Notes under the pieces: model-generated
The model's database searches: none
What the model saw: the letters and a program-made list of their open reading frames with translations, nothing else
Told to the model about the DNA's origin: nothing
Position numbers and translations under genes: made by a program
Part shown: piece after piece, positions 11,358 to 21,095 of the stretch
How positions within the stretch are numbered: position 1 is the stretch's first letter
Layout: each line of letters begins with the position of its first letter
Origin: Hericium rajendrae
Taxonomy: Eukaryota > Basidiomycota > Agaricomycetes > Russulales > Hericiaceae
Assembly: GCA_033439255.1 (NCBI GenBank)
Contig: CM065879.1
Coordinates: forward strand, 3,230,501 to 3,294,500
Direction of reading: 5' to 3'
Length of the DNA stretch: 64,000 nt

Positions 11358-12347
11358 ATGTCCAACCCCAAGATCGGCATCAAACCTGCTCCCTTTGAGG
11401 GAGATCGTTCCAAGTCCAAGGAGTTCCAGTTGCATATTCGCTTATTCCTTCGTGCCAACTCTGCCCGGTATAAAGATGATACCGCCCAGATCTCCCTCTT
11501 CCTCGACCTCTGCCAGGGCCCTATTGCCGGCCAGTGGGCCACCCAGCGTGTCGAGGAGATCCTTGAGGATGACGATCTCGTGGCTGCAAACACATCTCCA
11601 GCTCATGTCCCTCGCTACGCCAACCTCGCTGCCCTTCGAACTCGCTTCAATTTGGACTTCTCCCCCCTTGACGACTCCAAGGACGCCTCCCATGCCATCC
11701 AGACCCTCCAGATGGGTACGCGCCCGGTAGTCGACTACATCACTGAGTTCGAGTCCTTCGCTCCTCGCACCGGCTACAATGATGTGGCCCTGATCGATTG
11801 GTTCCTGCATGGCCTCAACAGCACCCTGCGGGATGATTGCCAGCGCAGCTACCCCACGCCCACCACCCTGGCTGAGTGGAAGGCAAGGGCCCGTGACAGG
11901 AATGCTGCCTACCTCATGCGCACCCGGTTCCAGAGTCCCCGCCCTACAACTGGGCGCACCCCGGTGAGCACTCGCTCCCCTCAGTCCACATCTACTGGCC
12001 GATCCCGCACAGTTGCTGCTACAGGTGCCCCACTGCCCAAACTCTCGGAGCCTGACCGCGAGCGCCTCAGGCATGAGGGCAGTTGCTTCCGCTGCCGCCA
12101 GAAGGGCCATGGCTTCCGCGACTGCCCCCTCAATGCCGACTCCAACCCCCGTGCCCCAATCCCTCGTGTCCGAGCGCTAGAAACCGGCTCTGCCCCGGGA
12201 GTAGCTCCAGAAGATGCAGCCGCCGCCCTCGCTGTCCCCGCCATCAACAGGTCCATCGCCGACTTATTGTCGCAGTTGAAGGACTTGAGCGAGGAAGAGA
12301 GGGAAGAGGCAAAGGCTGCATTAAAGGATATGGTTGAGGGTTTTTAA
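11358..12347 (+). CDS. gag: Chromovirus Gag (capsid and nucleocapsid part)
   Basis: 329-residue frame opening MSNPKIGIKPAPFEGDR. This is followed by a Ty3-type capsid region with blocks such as WATQRVEEIL and DWFLHGLN. A CCHC zinc knuckle (CFRCRQKGHGFRDCP) starts at residue ~243 and an acidic coiled tail follows. It would package element RNA in cytoplasmic particles. The MITE ends about 150 bp upstream, so this frame is the portion downstream of that insertion. Pol follows in another frame 23 nt after the stop, an arrangement for which Ty3 relatives use frameshifting or similar recoding. Confidence 0.88.
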   Translation: MSNPKIGIKPAPFEGDRSKSKEFQLHIRLFLRANSARYKDDTAQISLFLDLCQGPIAGQWATQRVEEILEDDDLVAANTSPAHVPRYANLAALRTRFNLDFSPLDDSKDASHAIQTLQMGTRPVVDYITEFESFAPRTGYNDVALIDWFLHGLNSTLRDDCQRSYPTPTTLAEWKARARDRNAAYLMRTRFQSPRPTTGRTPVSTRSPQSTSTGRSRTVAATGAPLPKLSEPDRERLRHEGSCFRCRQKGHGFRDCPLNADSNPRAPIPRVRALETGSAPGVAPEDAAAALAVPAINRSIADLLSQLKDLSEEEREEAKAALKDMVEGF

Positions 12348-12370
12348 AGCGCCCCCCGGTCACGTCGTCC

Positions 12371-15300
12371 GTGGGTGGCAAGAAACATTTCTTTGATCCA
12401 TCGAATCGCTTCTCTGTACTATCCGACCCCTGTGAGCAATCGTATCCATCGTCTTTGCGCATGTCCGCTATCACGCCCAACCGTCAGACACCATCCATTA
12501 CGCTCCAGGCCAAGATTATCACTGCCCCGATCAAGAAACAAATCGACGCTGAGGCACTTCTCGATAGTGGTGCAGAAGGCATCATTATGCACCCCGAGTT
12601 TGCCAAGAAACACCAGTTCCCCCTCAAGAAACTCCCTAAACCCTTTCCCGTTCGCAATGTGGACAACTCTGAAAACATCATGGGCTGGGTTCGCTATTCA
12701 GTCAACCAGAACATCCGCATTTACGCCAAGGACTCGACGTCCTTCCATGAGGAGACAGCTGAGTTCTATCTCGTTGACATTGGCGACTACGACATTATCC
12801 TTGGGACCGATTGGTTACAGGAACACAACCCTGAAATTGATTGGGTCTCTCGTCGTGTTGACATGACTCGCTGCCCTCCCTCTTGCACTCTGAATAAACC
12901 CCCGGTCAAGAACCTGTCCACTCGCACTGAACGCCGCCACTCAGCCCCTCGTCCACCAGTCCTCAGCGCTGCTGCAGTACTGCTTCCCCCACCTTGCTCC
13001 CCTCCATTGCTCCCACTGCCCCCACCATTTGTCGCTGCTCCACTTCCCAAATACGTGATCCCCGCTCGCCGAGTCCAAGGTGTCCGCCTTCGCCGCATCC
13101 ACCTGTCCAAAGTCCCTGCACATCTATTCACCAAGGACGATGACCCCCGACCCAATGTCGATGACGACTGGGTTGAAGAGGGCCTTCGTCTAGCTGGTGT
13201 TCTCCCTGACTGGGACACACCACCCCCACCAGACGACGACCCCGACTATCAACACACCATCCGTATCCGTCGCTCTTTCACCAATGCTCAGAAATTGGCA
13301 GAGCGTGTGGCCACTTGTGTTGCAGAGAAGTCCTTTGCTGAGATGGTTCCCCCTCAGTATCGGGATTTCCAACCTGTCTTCGATGAGGAATCCTCCCATT
13401 GCCTCCCCAAACGTTGCCCTTGGGATCACGCCATTGACCTGAAAGATGGTTTTGAACCCCATTCATGCAAGGTCTATCCCATGGCTCCTACTGAGCAGGA
13501 GGACCTCGATTCATTCCTTGATGACCAGGTCAAGAAAGGCTACATCCGTCCTTCCAAATCCCCTATGGCGAGTCCCTTCTTCTTTATCAAGAAAAAAGAT
13601 GGAAAACTACGCCCCGTCCAGGACTATCGCACCCTCAACAAAGGCACCATCAAGAATGAATATCCCCTGCCCCTCATCTCTGAACTCGTTGACAAGCTCA
13701 AGGGTGCCAAAGTCTTCTCCAAAATGGACGTTCGTTGGGGTTACAACAATGTTCGCATCAAGGAGGGCGATGAATGGAAAGCCGCCTTCAAAACCAACCG
13801 CGGTCTCTTTGAACCCCTGGTGATGTTTTTTGGTCTTACCAACTCCCCTGCCACGTTCCAAGGAATGATGAATGAACTTTTCAAGGATCTCATCGATACG
13901 GGCAAAGTCGTCATCTACATGGACGATATCCTCATTTTCACCGAAACCCTCGAAGAACATCGCGACCTTGTGCGCAAGGTCCTCCAACGCCTCCAGGACA
14001 ATGACCTCTTCCTCAAACCAGAGAAGTGCTCGTTCGAGCAGCCCTCAGTTGAGTTCCTCGGTCTCATCGTCTCCCATAACATGCTCGCCATGGACCCCGT
14101 CAAGGTTGCAGGCATTGCTGAATGGCCTGCCCCTCGTAACATCAAGGACGTCCAGTCCTTTGTTGGCTTTGGCAACTTCTATCGACGCTTTATCCAGGAC
14201 TTCTCCAAAGTCGCTCGTCCCATGTTTGACCTTACCAAGAAAGACCATCCTTGGGCCTGGTCTGCTGAATGTCAACATGCCTTTGAGGCTCTTAAAGCTG
14301 CGTTCACCTCGTCCCCAGTCCTTATCATGCCTGACCCGTCCAAACCCTACCTGGTTGAGGTCGATGCCTCAGACTATGCCACAGGAGGTATCCTATCCCA
14401 GCGCGGGGAGGACGAGCAATGGCATCCTGTTGCTTACATCTCCAAGGCCTTCACTGCCCCCGAACGCAACTACGACATCTATGACAAGGAACTCCTGGCC
14501 ATCATCTGCACCCTCAAAGCCTGGCGCCACTACCTGGAAGGTTCTCCCCATACTGTGGAGATCTGGACCGACCATAAGAACCTGGAATACTTCAAGTCTG
14601 CCCAAAAGCTGAGTCATCGTCAGGCTCGCTGGGCTCTCTTCCTCACTCGTTTCGACTTCACCCTGATCCACAAACCCGGTATTCATCACCGGCCAGATGC
14701 CATGTCGAGACGACCTGACCATAGAGAGGGGGTGGACGATGACAACTCCGATCGTGTCCTCCTCGACCCCAAGTACTTCCAGATCCGTGCTACATGTCCA
14801 GCTGCTGTCAAGTCCATTGGCAATGCTGATCTTCACCAACGCATTCGCAATGCCAAGACCAAGGACATTGAGGTTGTTCAAGCCCTTGATGTAATCCTGA
14901 ACAATGGTCCTCGCTCCCTCGTCAAGAACCTCCAAGAATGGAACTACGAGGATGGCCTCATCCTCTTTCGTGGCAAAGTCTACATCCCTGCTGACAAGGA
15001 CCTTCGTCGGGACATTGTCAAGCTGCATCATGACACCCCCATGGCTGGTCACCCAGGACGCTACAAGACCTATGAGCTCCTCAGTCGCAACTACTGGTGG
15101 CCCGGTATGTCTGTCTTCGTTCGTGATTATGTCGATGGCTGTGCTACCTGCCAGGCCACCAAGGTTCAAAATCACCGCCCTCATGTTGAAACAATTCCCA
15201 ATGCCATCCCTACCCGTCCCTTCCAAGACATTACCTCGGACTTCATCGTCAAACTCCCAGAATGCCAAGGCTATGACTCCATCAATGTGGTCGTTGACCG

Positions 15301-16372
15301 TTTTACAAAGCACGTCTCCTTCACTCCTTGTAAAGAGACCATTACCAGTGATGGCACAGTCGACATCCTTTTTGACAGGATTTATCGGAACTACGGCCTC
15401 TGGGAACGCCTCATCTCTGATCGTGGCCCACAGTATGCAGGCAAAGTCATGCGTGGCGTCTTTGACAAACTTGGTATCAAGTCCTCCCTCAGCACCACCT
15501 ATCATCCACAGACCAATGGCGAGTCAGAACGCGTCAATCAAGAACTCGAGCAGTTCCTTCGTACCTTCTGCAACTACCGTCAGGATGATTGGGTCCAATG
15601 GCTCCCTTATGCTGAGTTCTCGCACAACCACCGTATCCACAGTGCCACTAACCGAGCTCCGTTTGAAATGCTCCTCGGCTATATTCCCACTGCCATCCCC
15701 ACTGTCAACCCCACATCGTCTACACCCGCCGTCGAGGATTGTTTCCGTCACCTCGAACAACTTCGCACTGAGGTCCAGGCCAGCCTTCAAACAGCTGCTG
15801 ATCTCATGAAGCGCAACAACCAGGACCATATGCACGACACCATCCACTTCCAGGTTGGTGACAAGGTCTGGCTCGATGGCAAGAACATCAAAACCACGCG
15901 ACCCAAAGCTAAGCTTGCTGATCGATGCCTGGGACCTTTCGAAATCACTGACGTACTGGGCCCAGTCTCTTATCGACTAAAGCTACCGCCCACCTGGCGT
16001 ATCCACCCGGTGTTCCACACGTCCCTGTTGTCCCCTTACAAGGAAACCGATGCTCATGGTCCCAACTTCCCTGCACCACCACCTGACCTTGTGGAGGGCG
16101 AGGAAGAGTACGAAGTTGAGTCTGTCCTCGATGCTCGTCTCACCCGGAACAAACGCGGCATTGAATATCTCGTCAAATGGGCAGGCTACCCTGATTCGGA
16201 AAATCAGTGGCTTTCACGTACCTCCCTTTCCAATGCCATGGTGCAATCACCGACTTCTACACCCGCCATCCGCATGCACTCAAGGCTCCCAATCTTCGTG
16301 GACTCATCTACCTCGACCCCGTCCATGCTCATCACGCACTCCAGGCGAAAGTGCGTCTTAGAGAGGGGGTGA
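12371..16372 (+). CDS. pol: Chromovirus Pol: protease, RT, RNase H, integrase, chromodomain
   Basis: 1333-residue open frame. Visible in order: aspartic protease (DSGA at residue ~65), a proline-rich linker, and reverse transcriptase with YMDD at ~516-519. RNase H follows with VDASDYATGG and TDHKNLEYF. The integrase has an HHCC zinc finger (HHDTPMAGH to CATCQATK, ~885-930), a DDE core (TSDFIVKLP, ISDRGPQ, HPQTNGESERVNQ) and a GPY/F-like region. A C-terminal chromodomain (YEVESVLDAR to YLVKWAGY, ~1244-1290) is the mark of chromoviruses and is thought to steer integration to heterochromatin. The first codon of the open frame is GTG, so the true start is set by recoding or processing. The stop lies in the purine tract before the 3' LTR. 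Confidence 0.95.
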   Translation: MGGKKHFFDPSNRFSVLSDPCEQSYPSSLRMSAITPNRQTPSITLQAKIITAPIKKQIDAEALLDSGAEGIIMHPEFAKKHQFPLKKLPKPFPVRNVDNSENIMGWVRYSVNQNIRIYAKDSTSFHEETAEFYLVDIGDYDIILGTDWLQEHNPEIDWVSRRVDMTRCPPSCTLNKPPVKNLSTRTERRHSAPRPPVLSAAAVLLPPPCSPPLLPLPPPFVAAPLPKYVIPARRVQGVRLRRIHLSKVPAHLFTKDDDPRPNVDDDWVEEGLRLAGVLPDWDTPPPPDDDPDYQHTIRIRRSFTNAQKLAERVATCVAEKSFAEMVPPQYRDFQPVFDEESSHCLPKRCPWDHAIDLKDGFEPHSCKVYPMAPTEQEDLDSFLDDQVKKGYIRPSKSPMASPFFFIKKKDGKLRPVQDYRTLNKGTIKNEYPLPLISELVDKLKGAKVFSKMDVRWGYNNVRIKEGDEWKAAFKTNRGLFEPLVMFFGLTNSPATFQGMMNELFKDLIDTGKVVIYMDDILIFTETLEEHRDLVRKVLQRLQDNDLFLKPEKCSFEQPSVEFLGLIVSHNMLAMDPVKVAGIAEWPAPRNIKDVQSFVGFGNFYRRFIQDFSKVARPMFDLTKKDHPWAWSAECQHAFEALKAAFTSSPVLIMPDPSKPYLVEVDASDYATGGILSQRGEDEQWHPVAYISKAFTAPERNYDIYDKELLAIICTLKAWRHYLEGSPHTVEIWTDHKNLEYFKSAQKLSHRQARWALFLTRFDFTLIHKPGIHHRPDAMSRRPDHREGVDDDNSDRVLLDPKYFQIRATCPAAVKSIGNADLHQRIRNAKTKDIEVVQALDVILNNGPRSLVKNLQEWNYEDGLILFRGKVYIPADKDLRRDIVKLHHDTPMAGHPGRYKTYELLSRNYWWPGMSVFVRDYVDGCATCQATKVQNHRPHVETIPNAIPTRPFQDITSDFIVKLPECQGYDSINVVVDRFTKHVSFTPCKETITSDGTVDILFDRIYRNYGLWERLISDRGPQYAGKVMRGVFDKLGIKSSLSTTYHPQTNGESERVNQELEQFLRTFCNYRQDDWVQWLPYAEFSHNHRIHSATNRAPFEMLLGYIPTAIPTVNPTSSTPAVEDCFRHLEQLRTEVQASLQTAADLMKRNNQDHMHDTIHFQVGDKVWLDGKNIKTTRPKAKLADRCLGPFEITDVLGPVSYRLKLPPTWRIHPVFHTSLLSPYKETDAHGPNFPAPPPDLVEGEEEYEVESVLDARLTRNKRGIEYLVKWAGYPDSENQWLSRTSLSNAMVQSPTSTPAIRMHSRLPIFVDSSTSTPSMLITHSRRKCVLERG

Positions 16373-16795
16373 TGTCACGGATCGCTCCATTTCTCTCCGC
16401 CTTCTTCTCTGCCATCAAGGCATCGCGTCGGTCATGTGCTCCAGCAGCCCCATCACATGTTCACTTCCTCACATGACCTGGGGCTATCCTTCACCCATGC
16501 CCTTGTTCCCCTTTGGGACATCCTATTGTTCTCCCTCCCATTGTTCTCCTTTTGGCCACCATTGTTCTCACTCTATTGTTCGACCCGTTATGGTGTCCAT
16601 TGTTCTTTTCCCATTGTCGTCCCAGTACTTATAGGCTCCCTGTCACTCGCCTATTTCCCTAGATTGTCCATTTCGTCTGTACCGTACTGTACCTCCAATA
16701 CAGGTCACTGCGCTGCTAGTCGCTCTCTGCTCTCTCGCTCCCATCATCGCTGGTGACTTGGGTGGTTCTCTGCTGTCTACGACCGAGTCTTGACA
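16373..16795 (+). repeat. 3' LTR of the chromovirus
   Basis: 423 bp, identical by eye to 9113-9535. It is followed by the second ACGAG and then by the continuation of element G. Confidence 0.96.
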
Positions 16796-17985
16796 ACGAG
16801 CAACAAACAGTGACGAGCAAGTGAGCAATGATGATGAGCAAGCGAGCAATGACAACAAGCAAACAAGCGACAACAACAAAGCATCGATGTGGCAGGACAT
16901 GGTAGGGATAAAGAGCAAGAGGCAAGACACATCGTGCGAGCCTTATATACAAATCCTGGGCAAAGCCAAGAATCGTGGCTGCTGGGCATTGCCGAGTGCC
17001 ACGTCAGAAGCTAGGTAATTAGACTTGGATATCTTAACCCTGCTGTCCAGTACAATACTGTACACTTGCTACAACGATGGCTCATGTATCATACTGAGAC
17101 ATATAATATATAGTTGCTTTCTTTCTTTTGCATTTTTAGCTATTTGATCTGATTTGCTATGTCTCTTCACAAGTTCGGTGGCTGAAGCACTGAACACATG
17201 TTGGGACTTGTCAACTCTCACCCTCTGTCTCTCATCCCTCCACCCTCCTCCTCTTCCCCCTTCTCCTCCTGTTTTCATCATTCTCTTGCTGAATTGAATG
17301 ACTTAGCGGGGTTGGCAGTGATGCAGAGGGGCTCAAGGTAAGTAAAAACAAGCTTTATCTTATATCCTTTGTACTAATCAAGTGTCGCTCATTTTTGAGT
17401 GACACTCATCGTTTTGACACCTCCATGCCCTCCATCGACACCTCCACTTCTCCCATCGCTCATCCCATGTTGCCATTGTCCCCTTTGCTGTTCATCTCCC
17501 CTTCCGCCTTCTCAATGACGCTGCCAATGCCCCCTGCTGTCTATGCGCACAACCCCAATGCCCCTTGCCCAAACCACCCTGTCACCTGCACCTCGGTGCC
17601 GGCTTTCGCGTGCATGGCCACGGACTATGCATGGGTAGCATCCCATGCTGCCTCTGCACTGTCAACGATGTGTGAATGGGCCACATTATCGCCCGTGCTG
17701 CCTCAACATCTGCGCGCCATAGAGTCCTGTTGCCATGACAACGAGACTCGAATGTCATCTGTCAAGCATGCCCGCCATGTCACCAGCATGGTGAATGGCT
17801 CCAGCATGCCCCGCCTGCCTGCCTGATACTCCGTGTGTGCGCAATCCATCCCATTTGCACCTGACTTCCTGTCTGCATGCGCAATCATGAGCACAATGCC
17901 TGGCATGCATGAACATCCTGTTTGTGTGTGAAACACCCTGCCCTACATGTGCTCACATGCCCGTTCAATGTCCCACACACCCATT
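16796..17985 (-). mobile_element. CATCWG element G, promoter, hairpin and array (part 2 of 3)
   Basis: Inverted orientation. Modules from left to right: CAACAACGAG-type 5' UTR, TATA box (reverse TATATAAGG, 16942-16949), the TTCGGTG stem-loop region (17173-17196), donor CAAGGTAAGT at 17335, branch-like TACTAAT and acceptor AG before the hairpin 17382-17406 (GTGTCGCTCA arms), then a CATGC-rich minisatellite. An RFX-like palindrome GTTGCCATGACAAC sits at 17729-17742. A 143-residue frame in the array is a repeat artefact. The part ends where element A was inserted. Confidence 0.75.
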
Positions 17986-18349
17986 CATCTGAGAAATTAA
18001 AATTTTATATAGTCTAGTGTTCATTTATATGTCCTATCATAATGCTATGAGGTCTATCATCATCTATGTAGCTATCTTTCTCAACTATATAAGGCTATGA
18101 GGCCTATCATGGCCTATATAGCAGCAGTTAGACACTATATAGTACTATATATTTCTGAGGGGCAGCTATAGCTGCTATATAAACTCACTGGCTTTCTATG
18201 GTCCTTATGGTCCCTATGACCCCTACAGTAAGTGAGATATGAATACTAATATCATTATCTCAAGTCAATCAGGTACGAAAAATTTTAAGTCAAAATCATT
18301 ATATTCAAAACAGTTACTACAATCAAGTATACTACAAAACAAAACAGTG

Positions 18350-19400
18350 CATGCATGCACAGTGACGCGCAGCATGCACAGGTAGAGCCATGCGCAGGCA
18401 CGTGCGCGCTGACAGGGCACGACAAGGGTGCGCATGCGCACGAGGCGCGGCAGACGCATGTGGCGCGAGTCGTGCACGCGGCACAGCAGCCGCGTACGAG
18501 GCACGGCAGCCCCATGCCGAAGCGCTGGGCCCACGCGCGAGGCGCTGGATCCATGCGTGAGACACGGGAGGCACCGTGGCCGTGCGCACCGGTGTCGGGC
18601 TGCGGCGGGCCCGTATGTGAGACGCAGGGGTGTGCGCTGAAGACGTGGTGCATGGTGGTGCACGAGGTACTGGGGACCGTACGCAAGGCACGGCAGGTGA
18701 GCGCGAGGTGTGCGGGCCCGTGCGTGAGGCGCTGGCTGCCGCTGGCCCGTGCGCGACATGCAGCGGGATGTGAGGAGCGGGCACGAGGTGCAGCGGGCAT
18801 GCTCGGGGCATGGGGCGGCCGCTGGTTCGTGCGCGAGGTGCGGTGAAGGGCGGTGTGGTGAAGTGGGGCGCCGCGGAGTGTGGCTGACGTGCGTGGGACG
18901 TGGCGGGCGCGCGCGGGACGTGGCGTGCATGCACGCGAGACGTGGCGTGTGTGCGCGCGACGTGGCGTGCAGGCGCGCATGGGACGTGGCGTGCGGGCAC
19001 GCACGGGACGTGGCGGGTGCGCGCGGGACATGGCGGGCGTGCGCGGGACGTGGCGGGCATGCGCGGGACGTGGCGGGCGTGCGCGGGAGGTGGCGGTGTG
19101 CGCGGGACGTGGCAGACACGCGCGGGACGTGGCTGATGGGCGCGGGACATGGCGAGCGCACGCGGGATGTGGCGAGTGTGCGCGGGACATGGCGCGCGAG
19201 ACGTGGCGGGCGCGCACGGGACGTGGCTGATGGGCACGGGACGTGGCGGGCGCGCGCGGGACATGGCGGGTGGGCACGAGATGTGGCGGGCGTGCGCGAG
19301 GCGTGGGGGGCATGCGTGAGGCGTGGTGGGCGCGAGCGAGGCGTGGTAGGCGCGAGCGGGGTGCTCACGAGTGCGCGAGTGCGGTGGGGAGCAGCAGGAT
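18350..19400 (-). repeat. GC-rich ~20-bp minisatellite of element A
   Basis: Tandem degenerate units close to GGGACGTGGCGGGCGTGCGC, best ordered at 18890-19310. Because 20 is not a multiple of three and the unit lacks stops, a 20-residue Arg/Pro/Ala/His-rich peptide repeat appears in all three minus-strand frames (484, 430 and 342 codons). This is the most CpG-rich array in the window and hence probably the youngest. Confidence 0.88.
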
Positions 19401-19725
19401 ACGGCGAGGCAGTGGGCCTGCGCATGGCCACGCACGATGTGTATGCATGCATGTGCTGGCTGGCGTGCCCGCGTGAGGCTGCGGCCATCCGCCGGTTGTG
19501 CCACACAGCAGCGCCATGCGTGGAATCGCAAGGCCATGCGCGAGGGATACAGCCTGTGCGCGATGCAACAGGGCATGGCGTTCTCCGGCGAGGTGCATGC
19601 GCTGGCGCACGCGGACGTGGGCATTGGGAGAGAGCACGCCAGCCACTGCGAGCGTGACGGCGATGCTGAGCGACGGCGAGGCGACGGCGGGAGGGGGCAG
19701 GGAGAGGCGTGGGAGACAAGAGGTC

Positions 19726-19755
19726 GAGAGTACCGCTCGGACGAGTGGTACTCTC
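19726..19755. other. Conserved GAGAGTAC hairpin of element A
   Basis: Arms GAGAGTACCGCTCG and CGAGTGGTACTCTC with a 2-nt loop. Equivalent hairpins lie in the same position, next to the 3' splice site of a short minus- or plus-strand intron, in elements B, C, D, F, G, J, K and both copies of the duplicated unit. Paired changes at the seventh and eighth stem positions keep the pairing. Confidence 0.8.
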
Positions 19756-20109
19756 TACGTTAGCACGAATAGACAGAACGAGATTTTTTTAACTCACCTT
19801 AGCGACCCTCGTCACCTGAATACCCTCCTTCAGTGTTCGGATTGATGGGAGAGGACGGAGGGAGGGAGGGGAGGAGAGGCAGGGGAGTGGTGGTGGGAGA
19901 GGAGTTGAACATTCGAAGTTCAACACGCGTTTCGGTGGCTCAGCCCCCAAACGCACGCGAGTTCGAATGTCTCGAGGTTAGTAAATCAAATAAAATAGAA
20001 TAAAATGTAGAAAAAAGATCATACTTACTTCTCATCAATACAATGCGATTGAATGAGATAAATTGTTGACTACTATACTACAAGCCACCGGGCAGCGACA
20101 CAAACTTAA

Positions 20110-20290
20110 AGATGTCTACCGCCTTAGCCTCTGATGCACCATCCGGCAGCGCCCGGGCCGAGTCGCGTCACCCGTATTTGGCGCTCTGCTCGCCACGTCT
20201 ATATAAGGCATGCACGATGCGCTTTCTCTCTCTCTTCCCTACCACTACAATCTCTCGTCTTTCGTCATTCTTTCCTCTTGTGCTTCAACT
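20110..20290 (+). promoter_or_regulatory. TATA promoter module of element A
   Basis: Upstream GGCAGCGCCCGGGCC, then GGCGCTCTGCTCGCCACG, TATATAAGG at 20200-20208, and a pyrimidine-rich start region (TTTCTCTCTCTCTTCCC) 25-30 bp downstream. The same arrangement occurs in F (25693), D (31420), J (44098) and B (51531) on the plus strand and in G (16942), C (53419) and K (~61497) on the minus strand. Distance from TATA to the CT-rich start is as expected for a Pol II promoter. Confidence 0.75.
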
Positions 20291-20430
20291 TTTCTATGTT
20301 TGGTAAGTTGTTATATTGTTTTATTGTCTCTAACCTTGTGTTATTTGTGGTCTATGCATTTTTGCTTTTTTATTATCTTTGATATGTTGTTACATTGTTT
20401 AATTGCTTCTAACCCTATTGTTCTTTGCAG

Positions 20431-20542
20431 ATTGCATTTTCGCTTTTATTTCCTTAGGTAAGCCTTATGTTTTTATTTTATCTTGTAATACTAATTTGTT
20501 GACTTCTTTTATAGATCATTTTTGCTTTTTCTTATCTTGACA
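20431..20542 (+). other. Microexon-like blocks of element A
   Basis: Block 20431-20457 (27 nt) is preceded by TTCTTTGCAG and followed by GTAAGCC. Block 20515-20542 (28 nt) is preceded by a TACTAAT branch-like site and TTTTATAG and followed by GTAAGT. Both contain TTTTYGCTTTT. Equivalent blocks occur at 25990-26012 (F), 51674-51705 (B) and inverted near 8880-9010 (G). Lengths and phases vary, so they are read as noncoding. Confidence 0.55.
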
Positions 20543-21095
20543 GTAAGTTTTAATCTTTATCTTATCTTATCTTTATCTAATAGTCTTATCATATCTTATA
20601 GTGTATCATAGATTTGTTAGTAATATTTGTAGATGTATATTAATTGAAATATAATGCTTTTAAAATTTCGATGTTTTGAATATCTTAGATGTGCTATAAT
20701 TATTTTATTTTATTGATGAGTTTATAGTATCTTTTGAGTAACATTGTTGGTAAAGATGATATAGAGTCAATAGTAGTCTACCTAGCTACATCTTATATGA
20801 TACTAAGGATATACCACATAGCTAATATAGCTATGATAATCATTATATGTTATAGTAGTTATGATGATTATCATCTTATAACAGATAACTATGATGACTA
20901 TAATAATCACTACCTTACCCTATGATAGCTATGATAGCTCTGCATAGATTGTCTTACTGCTATAGAGTGCTATGATAGCTCTATATAGATTGTCTTGCTG
21001 CTATAGAGTGCTATGTAGAAAAGGAGACTGCTATGGCCCTATCAGAGCTATATAGGCTACATAGTGCTATATACCACTGTTAAATTTCTCAGATG

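Larger units (their letters stand above)
9113..16795 (+). mobile_element. Ty3/gypsy chromovirus with identical-looking LTRs
   Basis: A 7.7-kb LTR retrotransposon: LTRs 9113-9535 and 16373-16795 (423 bp each, TGTCACGG to TTGACA), 5-bp target duplication ACGAG, and a purine-rich tract (AGAGAGGGGG) just before the 3' LTR. Order is gag, protease, RT, RNase H, integrase, chromodomain, as in fungal chromoviruses. The LTRs look identical by eye, so the insertion is very young. A 581-bp MITE has since entered the leader/gag region (10626-11206). Apart from that one insertion the downstream coding parts look whole. It sits inside CATCWG element G. Confidence 0.96.
17986..21095 (+). mobile_element. CATCWG element A (3110 bp), nested in element G
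   Basis: Termini CATCTGAGAAATT and AATTTCTCAGATG with target duplication TT (17984-17985, 21096-21097). Modules: CTATAG repeats (18000-18200), a conserved block around ACAATCAAGTATACTAC (18320), a GC-rich minisatellite (18350-19400), hairpin 19726-19755, A/B-box-like stem-loop 19935-19975, TATATAAGG at 20200, microexon-like blocks 20431-20457 and 20515-20542, and CTATAG repeats (20740-21075). No transposase is encoded. Long minus-strand frames (up to 484 codons) lie in the minisatellite in all three phases and are not taken as genes. Confidence 0.9.

Noticed and set aside
14393-15505. 370-codon minus-strand frame inside pol
   Set aside because: Antisense shadow of the pol frame.
18001-18200. 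CTATAG runs as simple microsatellites
   Set aside because: They sit at fixed positions just inside the CATCWG termini in every copy, so they are treated as subterminal repeats of the elements.
18890-19310. CRISPR-like array of ~20-bp repeats
   Set aside because: Repeats are contiguous and degenerate with no spacers; the sequence is eukaryotic.
18265-19719. 484-codon minus-strand frame as an Arg/Pro-rich protein gene
   Set aside because: All three frames of the same 20-bp array are open with the same peptide, which indicates a repeat artefact.
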